In this document: positions 8,542 through 15,534 of the stretch, in pieces | Layout of the letters: each line of letters starts with the position of its first letter | How positions within the stretch are numbered: the first letter of the stretch is position 1 | From: CAVQBJ01 sp963724405 | Lineage (GTDB): Bacteria > Actinomycetota > Thermoleophilia > Solirubrobacterales > Solirubrobacteraceae | NCBI GenBank assembly: GCA_963724405.1 | Contig: CAVRUQ010000016.1 | Location: 248,001-312,000 of the forward strand | Length of the DNA stretch: 64,000 nucleotides | Direction of reading: 5' to 3' | Position numbers and translations under genes: made by a program | The notes under the pieces: generated by a model | What the model was told of the DNA's origin: nothing | Databases searched by the model: none | What the model saw: the letters and a program-made list of their open reading frames with translations, nothing else

Positions 8542-8969
8542 GCGGCGACGAGCCGACCGACGACTCCGGCTTCGACGAGGCCGACGAGGACGGCGCGCCC
8601 GAGACGGTCGTCACGATCGAGATCAGCGGCCTGTCCCTGTACACCCACCACGGGGTGACGCCGTCCGAGCGCGAGATCGGGCAGCGTCTCGTGCTCGATC
8701 TCCGCCTCGACGTCGGCGAGTCCGACGCGACGGTCACCGACCGGGTGCAGGACACCGTCGACTACGCCGAGGTCTGCCAGCTCGTCGCGCTCGTCGCCCA
8801 GCAACGCTCGTACCACACGCTCGAGCGCCTCTGCAGCGCGATCGCCGACCGCCTGCTCGACGACTTCGAGCTCGAGGCGGTGTGGGTGAAGGCGGCCAAG
8901 CCCGAGCCGCCGATCCCGCTCCCGGTCGAAGAGGTCTCCGTCGAGGTGTGGCGCGAGGCCACCGACTGA
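8502..8969 (+). CDS. folB: Dihydroneopterin aldolase
   Basis: FolB splits 7,8-dihydroneopterin into 6-hydroxymethyl-dihydropterin and glycolaldehyde. The core starts at residue about 36 (VTIEISGLSLYTHHGVTPSE), with TVDYAEVCQLV, YHTLERLCSAIADRLL carrying the conserved Glu, and VWVKAAKPEPPIP with the catalytic Lys. The preceding 30-odd residues are a very acidic Asp/Glu/Ala extension not needed for the fold. Two starts are possible: ATG 8502, which overlaps folP by 40 bases, or GTG 8538, which gives the tight GTGA overlap common between these genes. Confidence 0.92.
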   Translation: MDREEHADDADDVSGDEPTDDSGFDEADEDGAPETVVTIEISGLSLYTHHGVTPSEREIGQRLVLDLRLDVGESDATVTDRVQDTVDYAEVCQLVALVAQQRSYHTLERLCSAIADRLLDDFELEAVWVKAAKPEPPIPLPVEEVSVEVWREATD

Positions 8970-8997
8970 GCGGCCGTCCGCGCCTCCGCGAGCGAGC

Positions 8998-9615
8998 GTG
9001 ACCGCGGTGGGCGCCCGCACGGGCTATCTCGGCCTCGGCAGCAACGTCGGCGACCGGCGCGCGAACCTGCAGCACGCGGTCGACGCGCTGCCGGCGCACG
9101 CCGTGCGCGTGCTCGCGAGCTCGTCCGTGTACGACACCGACCCGGTGGGCGAGGTGCTCGACCAGCCGCGCTTCCTCAACGCGTGCGTGCGCGTCGAGAC
9201 GGAGCTCGACGCGCTCGGCCTGCTCGATGCGGCAAAGGCCGTCGAGCGCGAGCTCGGCCGCGTCCCCGGCGGCGTCCGTCACGGCCCGCGCCCGATCGAC
9301 GTCGACGTGCTGCTGCTCGGCGGCGAGACGCTCGAGCACGAGCGATTGTCGCTGCCCCACGACCAGGTGCTCACGCGCCGCTTCGTCCTCATCCCGGCGC
9401 TCGAGCTCGACCTCGAGCTCGCCGTCCCGGACGGGCGCCGGCTCGCCGACGCGCTCGCCGCGCTGCCGACCGACGAGGGCGTGCGCTGGGCCGGTCCGCC
9501 GCTGGCGGTCCGGCGGTCGACGGAGGCGCTCGGCGCTCAGGCGCCGACCGGCTCCGCCAGCCACTCGGGCGGCAACGTTCCGAGCGGGACCTCGCCGGCG
9601 AGCGGCGGGAAGTAG
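8998..9615 (+). CDS. folK: 2-amino-4-hydroxy-6-hydroxymethyldihydropteridine pyrophosphokinase
   Basis: FolK transfers pyrophosphate from ATP to 6-hydroxymethyl-dihydropterin, the step before FolP. Signatures are GYLGLGSNVGDRRANL, SSVYDTDPVG, QPRFLNACVRVET, and the metal-binding block RHGPRPIDVDVLLLGG with LPHDQVLTRRFVLIPALEL after it. The catalytic domain ends near residue 165. The last 30 or so residues (Ser/Gly/Ala-rich) run into the 3' end of the opposing GST gene, a 79-base convergent overlap, and are probably a dispensable tail. GTG 8998 lies 28 bases after folB. Confidence 0.93.
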   Translation: MTAVGARTGYLGLGSNVGDRRANLQHAVDALPAHAVRVLASSSVYDTDPVGEVLDQPRFLNACVRVETELDALGLLDAAKAVERELGRVPGGVRHGPRPIDVDVLLLGGETLEHERLSLPHDQVLTRRFVLIPALELDLELAVPDGRRLADALAALPTDEGVRWAGPPLAVRRSTEALGAQAPTGSASHSGGNVPSGTSPASGGK

Positions 9616-10292
9616 CGACGCAGATCGTCGCAGCGATGCGCGATCACGAGCGGGCGGAGGTCGGCGAAGCTGCAGAGCAGTCGCAGCGAGGAGCCGATCT
9701 GCAGATCGGCGGCGCTCGGCGTCTCGCCGCCGAGCAGCCCCGCCTCGATCCACGCGTCGATGCGCTCGAGGTGCTCCGGGAGCTCGCGGACGTCGAGGCG
9801 CGCGCTCTCGTCGTCGGCGCCGGCGAGGCGGGCCATGATCCGGGCCGCGATCGGCGCCGTCGGGCGCATGAGCGGCAGCGGGAGCGGCAGGTGCGCTCCC
9901 TGGGCGTAGCTCTCCATCGCCGCCGGGCACCGGATCATCAGGACGTCGCTGATCCGCCGGACCGCCGACTGCAGGACGTCATCGCCCCACCGCTCGATGG
10001 CGAGCAGCTCGGTCCGTCGCTCCCCCTCGGCCGGGAGCAGGGCCGGATCGGGCACGAGCCGGTCGAGCTGGCGCATGATCGCCCGCGAGCCCGCGATCCG
10101 CTCGCGCCCGACCGGACCGTCGTCGATGACGAGGCCGGGCACGGTCCGCGCTCCGTACACGAGCTGGCCGACGGCGATCGACACGACCGGCGGGAGATCG
10201 ACGCGCGTATACGGGATCTGCTTGATCCCGAGGGCCACCTCGACGGCGGCGCACGGATGCGAGCCCGGGATCACGTACAGGGTGGCCTGCAT
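9537..10292 (-). CDS. Glutathione S-transferase family protein
   Basis: A 251-residue two-domain GST-like protein. Residues about 2-80 are a thioredoxin fold (LYVIPGSHPCAAVEVAL, then the cis-Pro motif RTVPGLVIDDG and SRAIMRQLD); the rest is the all-helical domain, with the SAADLQIGSSLRLL motif where GSTs carry the folding N-capping box. There is one Cys near residue 14, no CxxC. Most actinobacteria lack glutathione, so the thiol partner is unclear. The start ATG 10292 has a TATGCT box 8 bases upstream, suggesting a leaderless mRNA. It is divergent from coaX with only 14-23 bases between the starts, and its 3' end overlaps folK by 79 bases. Confidence 0.8.
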   Translation of the reverse strand: MQATLYVIPGSHPCAAVEVALGIKQIPYTRVDLPPVVSIAVGQLVYGARTVPGLVIDDGPVGRERIAGSRAIMRQLDRLVPDPALLPAEGERRTELLAIERWGDDVLQSAVRRISDVLMIRCPAAMESYAQGAHLPLPLPLMRPTAPIAARIMARLAGADDESARLDVRELPEHLERIDAWIEAGLLGGETPSAADLQIGSSLRLLCSFADLRPLVIAHRCDDLRRYFPPLAGEVPLGTLPPEWLAEPVGA

Positions 10293-10300
10293 CGGTTGCG

Positions 10301-10308
10301 AGCATAAT
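10301..10308. promoter_or_regulatory. Overlapping divergent -10 boxes (GST and coaX)
   Basis: On the plus strand CATAAT (10303-10308) lies 7 bases before GTG 10316 of coaX. On the minus strand TATGCT (10306 down to 10301) lies 8 bases before ATG 10292 of the GST gene. The two hexamers share 10303-10306, so RNA polymerase could bind for only one direction at a time. No good -35 box is visible on either side. Confidence 0.5.
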
Positions 10309-10315
10309 GCCGCGC

Positions 10316-11080
10316 GTGCTGCTCGTCGTCGACGTCGGGAACACGCAGACCCACTTTGGGACCTTTCGCGACGGGACGCTCCACGAGCACTGGCGCTTCG
10401 CCACCGTGCGCGTTTCCACGGCGGACGAGCTCGGCGCCGCGCTGCGCAACCTGCTCGAGCTGCGTGACGTGAGGATGACCGACATCGACGCGTCGATCGT
10501 CTCCTCGACGGTCCCGACGCTCGGGCACGAGTGGACCGAGATGGCCACGCGCTATCTCGGCCACGAGATGCTCGTGGTCGGACCGGGCGTGCGCACCGGG
10601 ATGCCGATCCGCTATGACAATCCGCGCGAGATCGGCCCCGACCGCCTCGTGAACGCCGTCGCCGCATACGCGCGCGTCGCCGGGCCGTGCGTCGTCGTCG
10701 ACTTCGGGACCGCCATCACCTACGACGCGATCTCCGGCGACGGCGAGTACCTCGGCGGCATCATCTCGCCCGGCGTCGAGATCTCGCTCGAAGCGCTCAC
10801 CGAGCGCGCGGCGGCGCTCCCGCGGATCGAGGTCGTCGCCCCGCGGTCGCTCATCGGCAAGACGACGGTCGATGCGATCCGCTCGGGGATCGTCTACGGC
10901 ACCGCCGGCCAGGTCGACTCGATCGTCCGGCGGCTGCGCGAGGAGCTCGGCGCGCACACGCACACGATCGCCACGGGCGGGCTGTCGGGCGACATCGTGC
11001 CGTTCTGCGAGACGATCGACGAGGTCGACGACCTGCTGACGCTGACCGGGCTGCGGCTCATTCACGAGAAGAACGTCTGA
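10316..11080 (+). CDS. coaX: Type III pantothenate kinase
   Basis: CoaX phosphorylates pantothenate with ATP, the first committed step to CoA; the type III enzyme needs a monovalent cation and is insensitive to CoA feedback. ASKHA-fold motifs are all present: LLVVDVGNTQTHFG at the very N-terminus, the GPDRLVNAVAAYAR segment near residue 105, VVVDFGTAITYDAI near 125, YLGGIISPGVEISLEAL near 145 and GIVYGTAGQVDSIV near 195. Most CoaX proteins begin directly at this first strand, which favours GTG 10316 (254 residues) over ATG 10307. The CATAAT box 7 bases upstream of the GTG fits a leaderless mRNA. Confidence 0.95.
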   Translation: MLLVVDVGNTQTHFGTFRDGTLHEHWRFATVRVSTADELGAALRNLLELRDVRMTDIDASIVSSTVPTLGHEWTEMATRYLGHEMLVVGPGVRTGMPIRYDNPREIGPDRLVNAVAAYARVAGPCVVVDFGTAITYDAISGDGEYLGGIISPGVEISLEALTERAAALPRIEVVAPRSLIGKTTVDAIRSGIVYGTAGQVDSIVRRLREELGAHTHTIATGGLSGDIVPFCETIDEVDDLLTLTGLRLIHEKNV

Positions 11081-11186
11081 GGCCCGGGCGGGACGGCTTG
11101 CCGGTGCCGGTGGCGGGGGCGGGTCGCCGGTGGGCGGGGCGGGTCGCCGGTCGCGGGGGCGGGTCGCCGGTCGCGGGCCCCCGGCG

Positions 11187-11272
11187 GGCGAAGTTTGGTG
11201 GATCTTGTCTCCTGGTGGAAGAAGATCGACCAAACTTCCTTCGCCGAGAGCGCTGCGGCCGACGCGATGGCC
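11187..11272. repeat. Palindromic repeat element, copy 1
   Basis: The inverted arms 11190-11206 and 11222-11238 (17 bases, one mismatch) flank a 15-base loop. About 30 bases after the right arm (CGCTGCGGCCGACGCGATGG and neighbours) are also shared with copy 2, so the repeated unit is about 85 bp. It is preceded by G-rich tandem repeats. It lies about 110 bases after coaX. Confidence 0.85.
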
Positions 11273-11377
11273 CCGAACCCCGCCCGCCCGGGGACCGGCG
11301 GGCGGCCGCGGGCGGACCGGTGGCGGGGGCGCGTCGCCGGTCGCGGGGGCGCATCGCCGGTCGCGGCGCCGCCGCCG

Positions 11378-11462
11378 GGCGAAGTTTGGTCGATCTTGTC
11401 TCCTGGTGGAAGAAGATCGACCAAACTTCCTCGCCGAGACCGCTGCGGCCGACGCGATGGCC
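11378..11462. repeat. Palindromic repeat element, copy 2
   Basis: The arms 11381-11397 and 11413-11429 are perfect 17-base inverted repeats around a 15-base loop. With the shared downstream block the unit matches copy 1 over about 85 bp. The element lies about 110 bases before dusB. Confidence 0.9.
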
Positions 11463-11525
11463 GAACAGAGGCCTCCAAGACACCCCCGACCGGCCCGGCC
11501 GCGCCGCGGCGCGCCCCAATCGCGC

Positions 11526-11531
11526 CACAAT
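11526..11531 (+). promoter_or_regulatory. -10 box of dusB
   Basis: CACAAT ends 8 bases before ATG 11540, the same spacing as other presumed leaderless genes in this window. There is no Shine-Dalgarno sequence between it and the ATG. Confidence 0.35.
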
Positions 11532-11539
11532 GGCTCCCC

Positions 11540-12583
11540 ATGCCCCAACTCACCGACCCCTGGACCCTCGGTCCCCTGCGCATTCCCAACCGCGTCGCGC
11601 TCGCCCCGCTGGCCGGGATCGGCAACTGGTTCGTGCGCCTGCAGGCCCGCCGCCACGGTGCCGGGCTCGTCGTGTCGGAGATGGTGTCGAGCTTCGGCGT
11701 GCATCACGGCAACGAGCGGACCTGCAGCGAGCTGCTGCGCATCCATCCCGACGAGCGCCGCGGCGGCGTCGTGTCGATGCAGCTGTTCGGCTCGGACCCG
11801 GACGTGATGCGCTCGGCGGCCGAGCGCGTCGCGCAGGCGGGCGCGGACGTGATCGACCTGAACATGGGCTGCCCGGTCCCGAAGGTGTGCAAGACCGGCG
11901 CCGGCGCCGCGCTGCTGCGCGAACCGCAGCTCGCGGTCGCGGTGGCGCGCGCGGCCGGGGAGGGCAGCGGCCTGCCCGTGACGGTCAAGTTGCGCTCCGG
12001 GCAGCGCCCGGGTGAGACCGACGGCGCCGTGCTCGCCGAGCGGCTCGTGGCCGACGCGGGCGTCGCGGCGATCTCGTTCCATCCCCGCTCGGCGGCGGTG
12101 CATCACAAGGGCCAGCCGGACTACGAGCTCGCGGCCCGGGTCGTCGAGCGGCTCGACGTCCCGGTGATCCTCACGGGCGGCCTGCGCGACGCGCCGGCGG
12201 TCCGGGCGGCGCACGAGCGGACGGGCGCGGCGGCGGTGATGCTCGCGCGCGGCGCGCTGGGCAACCCGTGGCTGTTCGCCGAGCTGCTCGCCGGGCGCAC
12301 CGAGCCTCCGTCGCGGGCCGAGGTGCTGACCGAGCTCGACTGGGTCTGCGACCGGGCCGTCGAGCATCTCGGCGCCGAGCGCGCCGGGCGCTACCTGCGC
12401 AAGTTCTATCCGTGGTACCTCGAGCGAATGGGCCTGCCGCGCGCCCGGCTCAAGCGCGCGCAGGAGGCGCTGCAGCGCGTGCCGACGCTCGCACAGGCGC
12501 GCGAGCTGCTGTCGGCGCTTGCGTACGAGCCCTGGGAGGGCGCCCTCGAGGCGGGCGATCGCCTCACCGCCGCGACGCGCTAG
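11540..12583 (+). CDS. dusB: tRNA-dihydrouridine synthase, DusB-like
   Basis: A 347-residue FMN-dependent TIM-barrel enzyme that reduces uridines in the tRNA D-loop with NADPH. Seen are the FMN-binding start NRVALAPLAGIGN, the active-site block IDLNMGCPVPKVCKTGAGAALL with the catalytic Cys in KVCKTG, VTVKLRSG, ISFHPRSAAVHHKGQPDYE (the HxR motif), the phosphate-binding ILTGGLRD and VMLARGALGNPWLF, and the helical C-terminal domain (RYLRKFYPWYLE). ATG 11540 gives the conserved short N-terminus; longer frames run back through the palindromic repeat and are not real. The position upstream of lysS matches dusB (yacF) in Bacillus. Confidence 0.93.
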   Translation: MPQLTDPWTLGPLRIPNRVALAPLAGIGNWFVRLQARRHGAGLVVSEMVSSFGVHHGNERTCSELLRIHPDERRGGVVSMQLFGSDPDVMRSAAERVAQAGADVIDLNMGCPVPKVCKTGAGAALLREPQLAVAVARAAGEGSGLPVTVKLRSGQRPGETDGAVLAERLVADAGVAAISFHPRSAAVHHKGQPDYELAARVVERLDVPVILTGGLRDAPAVRAAHERTGAAAVMLARGALGNPWLFAELLAGRTEPPSRAEVLTELDWVCDRAVEHLGAERAGRYLRKFYPWYLERMGLPRARLKRAQEALQRVPTLAQARELLSALAYEPWEGALEAGDRLTAATR

Positions 12584-12636
12584 CTCCGCGAGGCGTAGGG
12601 TCGCTGACCCGAATCATCCACAAGGAGGGACCGACC

Positions 12637-12918
12637 ATGGCGTACCTGCTGACCCATTTCTGGCCCGGCGGCACGGAGGACCAGTACCGCGCGATGCTCC
12701 CGGTCGTGCACCCGGACGGCGGACTGCCCGCCGGGCAGACGTACCACGCCGCCGGGCCGACCGAGGGCGGCTTCCTGATCGTCGCGGTGTGGGACAGCAA
12801 GGACGAGAGCGACAGCTTCGTTCACGGGACGCTCATCCCGAGCCTGCCGATCGAGGGCGGCTTCGAGGGCGGCCCCCAGGAGCGGTCCGCCGAGATCGCG
12901 AACGAGCAGACCGCGTAG
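12637..12918 (+). CDS. Small conserved-looking protein, possible dimeric alpha/beta barrel
   Basis: A 93-residue soluble protein of unknown function. The pattern (strand MAYLLTHFWPGG, helix EDQYRAMLPVVHP, strand TYHAAGPTEGGFLIVAVWDSKDESDSF, C-terminal helix) resembles the ferredoxin-like dimeric alpha/beta-barrel fold of EthD/ABM-type proteins, but no diagnostic motif is present. ATG 12637 has an excellent AAGGAGG ribosome site 7 bases upstream, one of the clearest in the window. A strong hairpin follows the stop, so it is probably a single-gene transcript. Confidence 0.75.
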   Translation: MAYLLTHFWPGGTEDQYRAMLPVVHPDGGLPAGQTYHAAGPTEGGFLIVAVWDSKDESDSFVHGTLIPSLPIEGGFEGGPQERSAEIANEQTA

Positions 12919-12928
12919 GGCACCGAAC

Positions 12929-12965
12929 GTGGCGCCGCCGGGGGCAGGCCCGCCGGCGGCGCCAC
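12929..12965 (+). terminator. Hairpin terminator-like structure after the small ORF
   Basis: A perfect 13-base inverted repeat (12929-12941 with 12953-12965) with an 11-base loop begins 10 bases after the stop codon. No T run follows, so it is a strong hairpin in terminator position rather than a textbook intrinsic terminator. Confidence 0.5.
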
Positions 12966-13092
12966 GACTATACCCGCCCGCCGGCCGGCGCAAACGCACC
13001 CGCGCGGAGGCCCCCGGCGAGCTCGCCGGACGCGTCCTGCAAGCGCCGGCCCATGCGTCCAGCAACGCGCCGGGGGCCGCGCGGCACCCCGC

Positions 13093-13098
13093 TATACT
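13093..13098 (+). promoter_or_regulatory. Possible -10 box upstream of greA
   Basis: TATACT is a near-consensus -10 hexamer about 97 bases before the greA ATG. No TTGACA-like box is found 16-18 bases upstream, so support is weak. Confidence 0.3.
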
Positions 13099-13194
13099 GC
13101 GCGCTCGCTCACGCCCCCGGGGGCCGCGAATCCCGCCCGCGTGGCGGGTTTTGCACGCAGCCCCCCGAAACCTCAAGCCGGACGCGAGGGTCAC

Positions 13195-13677
13195 ATGCCG
13201 AAGGACGTCATCCTCACCCACGAAGGCCTCGAGAAGCTCCAGGACGAGCTCGAGCTGCTCTCCACCGCGAAGCGCCGCGAGGTGGCGGAGCGCATCAAGG
13301 AGGCCCGCGAGTTCGGTGACATCTCCGAGAACTCCGAGTACGACGACGCCAAGAACGAGCAGGCGATGCTCGAGCAGCGGATCGCGTTGCTGCAGGAGAA
13401 GCTTCGGATGGCCACCGTCATCGATGCCAAGGACGTGTCCACCGACGTCGTCCAGGTCGGTTCGGTAGTGCACGTCAAGGACGAGAAGACCGGCAAGTCG
13501 GTCAAGTACACGATCGTCGGCTCGGCCGAGGCCAAGCCGGAGGAGAACAAGCTCTCCAACGAGTCGCCCGTCGGTCGCGCGCTGCTCGGGCACAAGCGCA
13601 ACGACACGGTCGCAGTGCAGGTCCCGCGCGGCCCGGCCCGGCAGCTGAAGATCACCAAGATCGACGTCGGCGTCTGA
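13195..13677 (+). CDS. greA: Transcription elongation factor GreA
   Basis: A 160-residue factor that enters the RNA polymerase secondary channel and stimulates cleavage of backtracked RNA. The N-terminal antiparallel coiled coil (residues about 8-75) carries the acidic tip FGDISENSEYDDAKNEQ with the Asp/Glu pair needed for cleavage. The C-terminal FKBP-like domain contains VGSVVHVKDE, YTIVGSAEA, LSNESPVGRALLG and the final strand. Length is the family norm. ATG 13195 is chosen because longer in-frame starts add sequence outside the conserved protein. Confidence 0.96.
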   Translation: MPKDVILTHEGLEKLQDELELLSTAKRREVAERIKEAREFGDISENSEYDDAKNEQAMLEQRIALLQEKLRMATVIDAKDVSTDVVQVGSVVHVKDEKTGKSVKYTIVGSAEAKPEENKLSNESPVGRALLGHKRNDTVAVQVPRGPARQLKITKIDVGV

Positions 13678-13719
13678 GCGCCCCGCCCACCGGGGGCGCG
13701 CCGGCGATCCGCCCGGCCA

Positions 13720-13725
13720 TAAGAT
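13720..13725 (+). promoter_or_regulatory. -10 box of lysS
   Basis: TAAGAT ends 8 bases before ATG 13734, placing the transcription start at or next to the ATG. No ribosome site is present, so lysS is probably leaderless. Confidence 0.5.
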
Positions 13726-13733
13726 CGCGCGCA

Positions 13734-15221
13734 ATGACCGACGACCCGGACGAGCCGCTCGGCGACGACGGCGACGGCGCCCTGCCCGAGCTGATCGCCG
13801 CCCGCCGCGGCAAGGTGAAGCGGCTGCGCGCGGCAGGCATCGAGCCGTTCCCGCACTCCTTTCCCGGCGTCGTGCCGATCGCCGAGGTCCTGCAGGCCCA
13901 CGCCGACCTCGCCCCCGGCCAGGACAGCGACGATCGCTACCGCGTCGCCGGACGGCTGCGAGCGCGGCGCGGACAGGGCGGCATGGCCTTCCTCGATCTC
14001 GAGGACCGCAGCGGGCGCATACAGCTGCAGGCCAAGCGCGACGTGCTCGGCCCGGAGCGGATGGAGCGTCTGCTCGACCTCGACCTCGGGGACCTGCTCG
14101 GCGTCGACGGGCTCGCCTTCCGCTCCAAGCGCGGCGAGCTGACGCTGCGCGTCGAGGACTTCACGCTGCTGGCCAAGTCGCTGCGCCCGCCGCCGGACAA
14201 GTTCCACGGGCTGCACGACGTCGAGACCCGCTTTCGCCACCGCGAACTCGATCTGATCGCCAATCCGGAGGCTCGCGAGCTGTTCCTGGCCCGGGCGCGC
14301 GTGATCGCCGCGGTGCGCGGATACCTTGATGAACAAGGCTTCGTCGAGGCCGAGACACCGGTCTTGCAGCCGCTGTACGGTGGCGCGCTCGCGCGCCCGT
14401 TCGTCACCCATCACAACGCGCTGGACCGCGACCTCTACCTGCGGATCGCGACCGAACTGTACCTGAAGCGGCTGATCGTCGGCGGCCTGGAGCGCGTCTA
14501 CGAGCTGGGCAAGGACTTTCGCAACGAGGGGATCTCCTTCAAGCACAACCCCGAGTTCACGATGGTCGAGTGGTACGAGGCCTATGCCGACTACAACGAC
14601 GAGATGGCCCGCGTGGAGGCCGTCGTGCACCGGGCCGCGCAGGCGTCCGGCTACGACGGGCCGCTGCACTTCGCGCCGCCCTGGCCGCGCCGGCGCCTCA
14701 ACGAGGCGATCGCGCAGGCGACCGGCGTCGACCCGCTGGAGCACCGCGACGCGGCCGAGCTGGCGGCGATCGTGCGCGAGCGCGGGCTGCTCGAGTCGGT
14801 CGAGGGGCGCACATGGGCGCAGCTCGTCGACGACCTGCTGTCCAAGCACGTCGAGCCGGCCGTGACCGACCCGGTGTTCCTCATCGACTACCCGGTCGAG
14901 CTGTCGCCGTTCGCCAAGGACCACCGCTCCGAGCCCGGGCTCGTCGAGCGGTTCGAGGCGTTCGCGGGCGGGATGGAGATCGCCAACGCGTTCACCGAGC
15001 TGAACGACCCCGACGAGCAGCGGGCGCGGTTCGAGGCCCAGCAGCGCCACCGCAGCGAGGGCGACGACGAGGCGCAGCCGTTCGACGAGAGCTTCCTGGT
15101 CGCGCTCGAGCAGGGGATGCCGCCGACGGGGGGCGTCGGCGTCGGCATCGACCGCCTCGTCATGCTCCTGACCGGCAGCCGCTCCATCCGGGAGGTCGTG
15201 CTCTTCCCGGCGCTGCGCTGA
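13734..15221 (+). CDS. lysS: Lysyl-tRNA synthetase, class II
   Basis: A 495-residue enzyme charging tRNA(Lys). After a 25-residue acidic extension come an OB-fold anticodon-binding domain (YRVAGRLRARRGQGGMAFLDL) and the class II core: motif 1 in ARVIAAVRGYLDEQGFVEAETPVL, motif 2 in YELGKDFRNEGISFKHNPEFTMVEW and motif 3 in GGVGVGIDRLVMLLTG. LysRS-specific signs are the IATELYLKRLIVGG and PLYGGALARPFVTHHN segments. The HNPEFTM sequence is typical of bacterial-type LysS. A -10 box sits 8 bases before the ATG, so this gene probably has its own promoter after greA. Confidence 0.96.
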   Translation: MTDDPDEPLGDDGDGALPELIAARRGKVKRLRAAGIEPFPHSFPGVVPIAEVLQAHADLAPGQDSDDRYRVAGRLRARRGQGGMAFLDLEDRSGRIQLQAKRDVLGPERMERLLDLDLGDLLGVDGLAFRSKRGELTLRVEDFTLLAKSLRPPPDKFHGLHDVETRFRHRELDLIANPEARELFLARARVIAAVRGYLDEQGFVEAETPVLQPLYGGALARPFVTHHNALDRDLYLRIATELYLKRLIVGGLERVYELGKDFRNEGISFKHNPEFTMVEWYEAYADYNDEMARVEAVVHRAAQASGYDGPLHFAPPWPRRRLNEAIAQATGVDPLEHRDAAELAAIVRERGLLESVEGRTWAQLVDDLLSKHVEPAVTDPVFLIDYPVELSPFAKDHRSEPGLVERFEAFAGGMEIANAFTELNDPDEQRARFEAQQRHRSEGDDEAQPFDESFLVALEQGMPPTGGVGVGIDRLVMLLTGSRSIREVVLFPALR

Positions 15222-15534
15222 GGTTCTCGGGGGCCGCCCCGCAGGGCCGGGCGGAGCCAGATGTAGGGGAAAAGGGGCGGGGGGCGGTTGGTAGACTTGT
15301 CCATGGGTGCCAAACGGACGCGGCGCTCATCCTTTTCGCGCATTTTGACGAAGAGAGAGGTATCTGGAGCGCTACTGTCCCGCCAACCACCTATCCTCGA
15401 CCAACAGCGCTTCGGCGGTGCAATTCAAGTGACCACTATCACGACCGACCAAAGGCTTAAGACCAGACCACCAGCACACACGTAGCGCTTCGTGCGTCGC
15501 CCTCGACGCCGTATTCGCAGGAAGGAAGCAGGAC
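15222..15534 (+). other. Gene-free leader and promoter region of clpC
   Basis: No credible gene is present; a 60-codon frame from ATG 15303 has no family signature. TAGACT (15292-15297) is a plausible -10 box, which would leave a 230-base leader. A TTGACG (15345-15350) lacks a good partner. The stretch is clearly more A/T-rich than its surroundings, as expected for a regulated stress-gene promoter, but I cannot identify a CtsR or ClgR operator with confidence. Confidence 0.4.

Larger units (their letters stand above)
11081..11525. other. Gene-free gap coaX-dusB filled with repeats
   Basis: No gene is credible here. The gap holds two arrays of imperfect G-rich tandem repeats (about 11101-11180 and 11320-11375; unit close to CGGGGGCGGGTCGCCGGT), each followed by one copy of a palindromic element. 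Long open frames across the gap are products of base composition and repeat periodicity. Confidence 0.7.

Noticed and set aside
11101..11380. G-rich tandem repeats that could be taken for a CRISPR array
   Set aside because: Units are short, imperfect and contiguous, with no unique spacers of constant size and no cas genes nearby.
15303..15485. A 60-codon upstream ORF before clpC
   Set aside because: No ribosome site, no family resemblance and no overlap with the clpC start; more likely untranslated leader.
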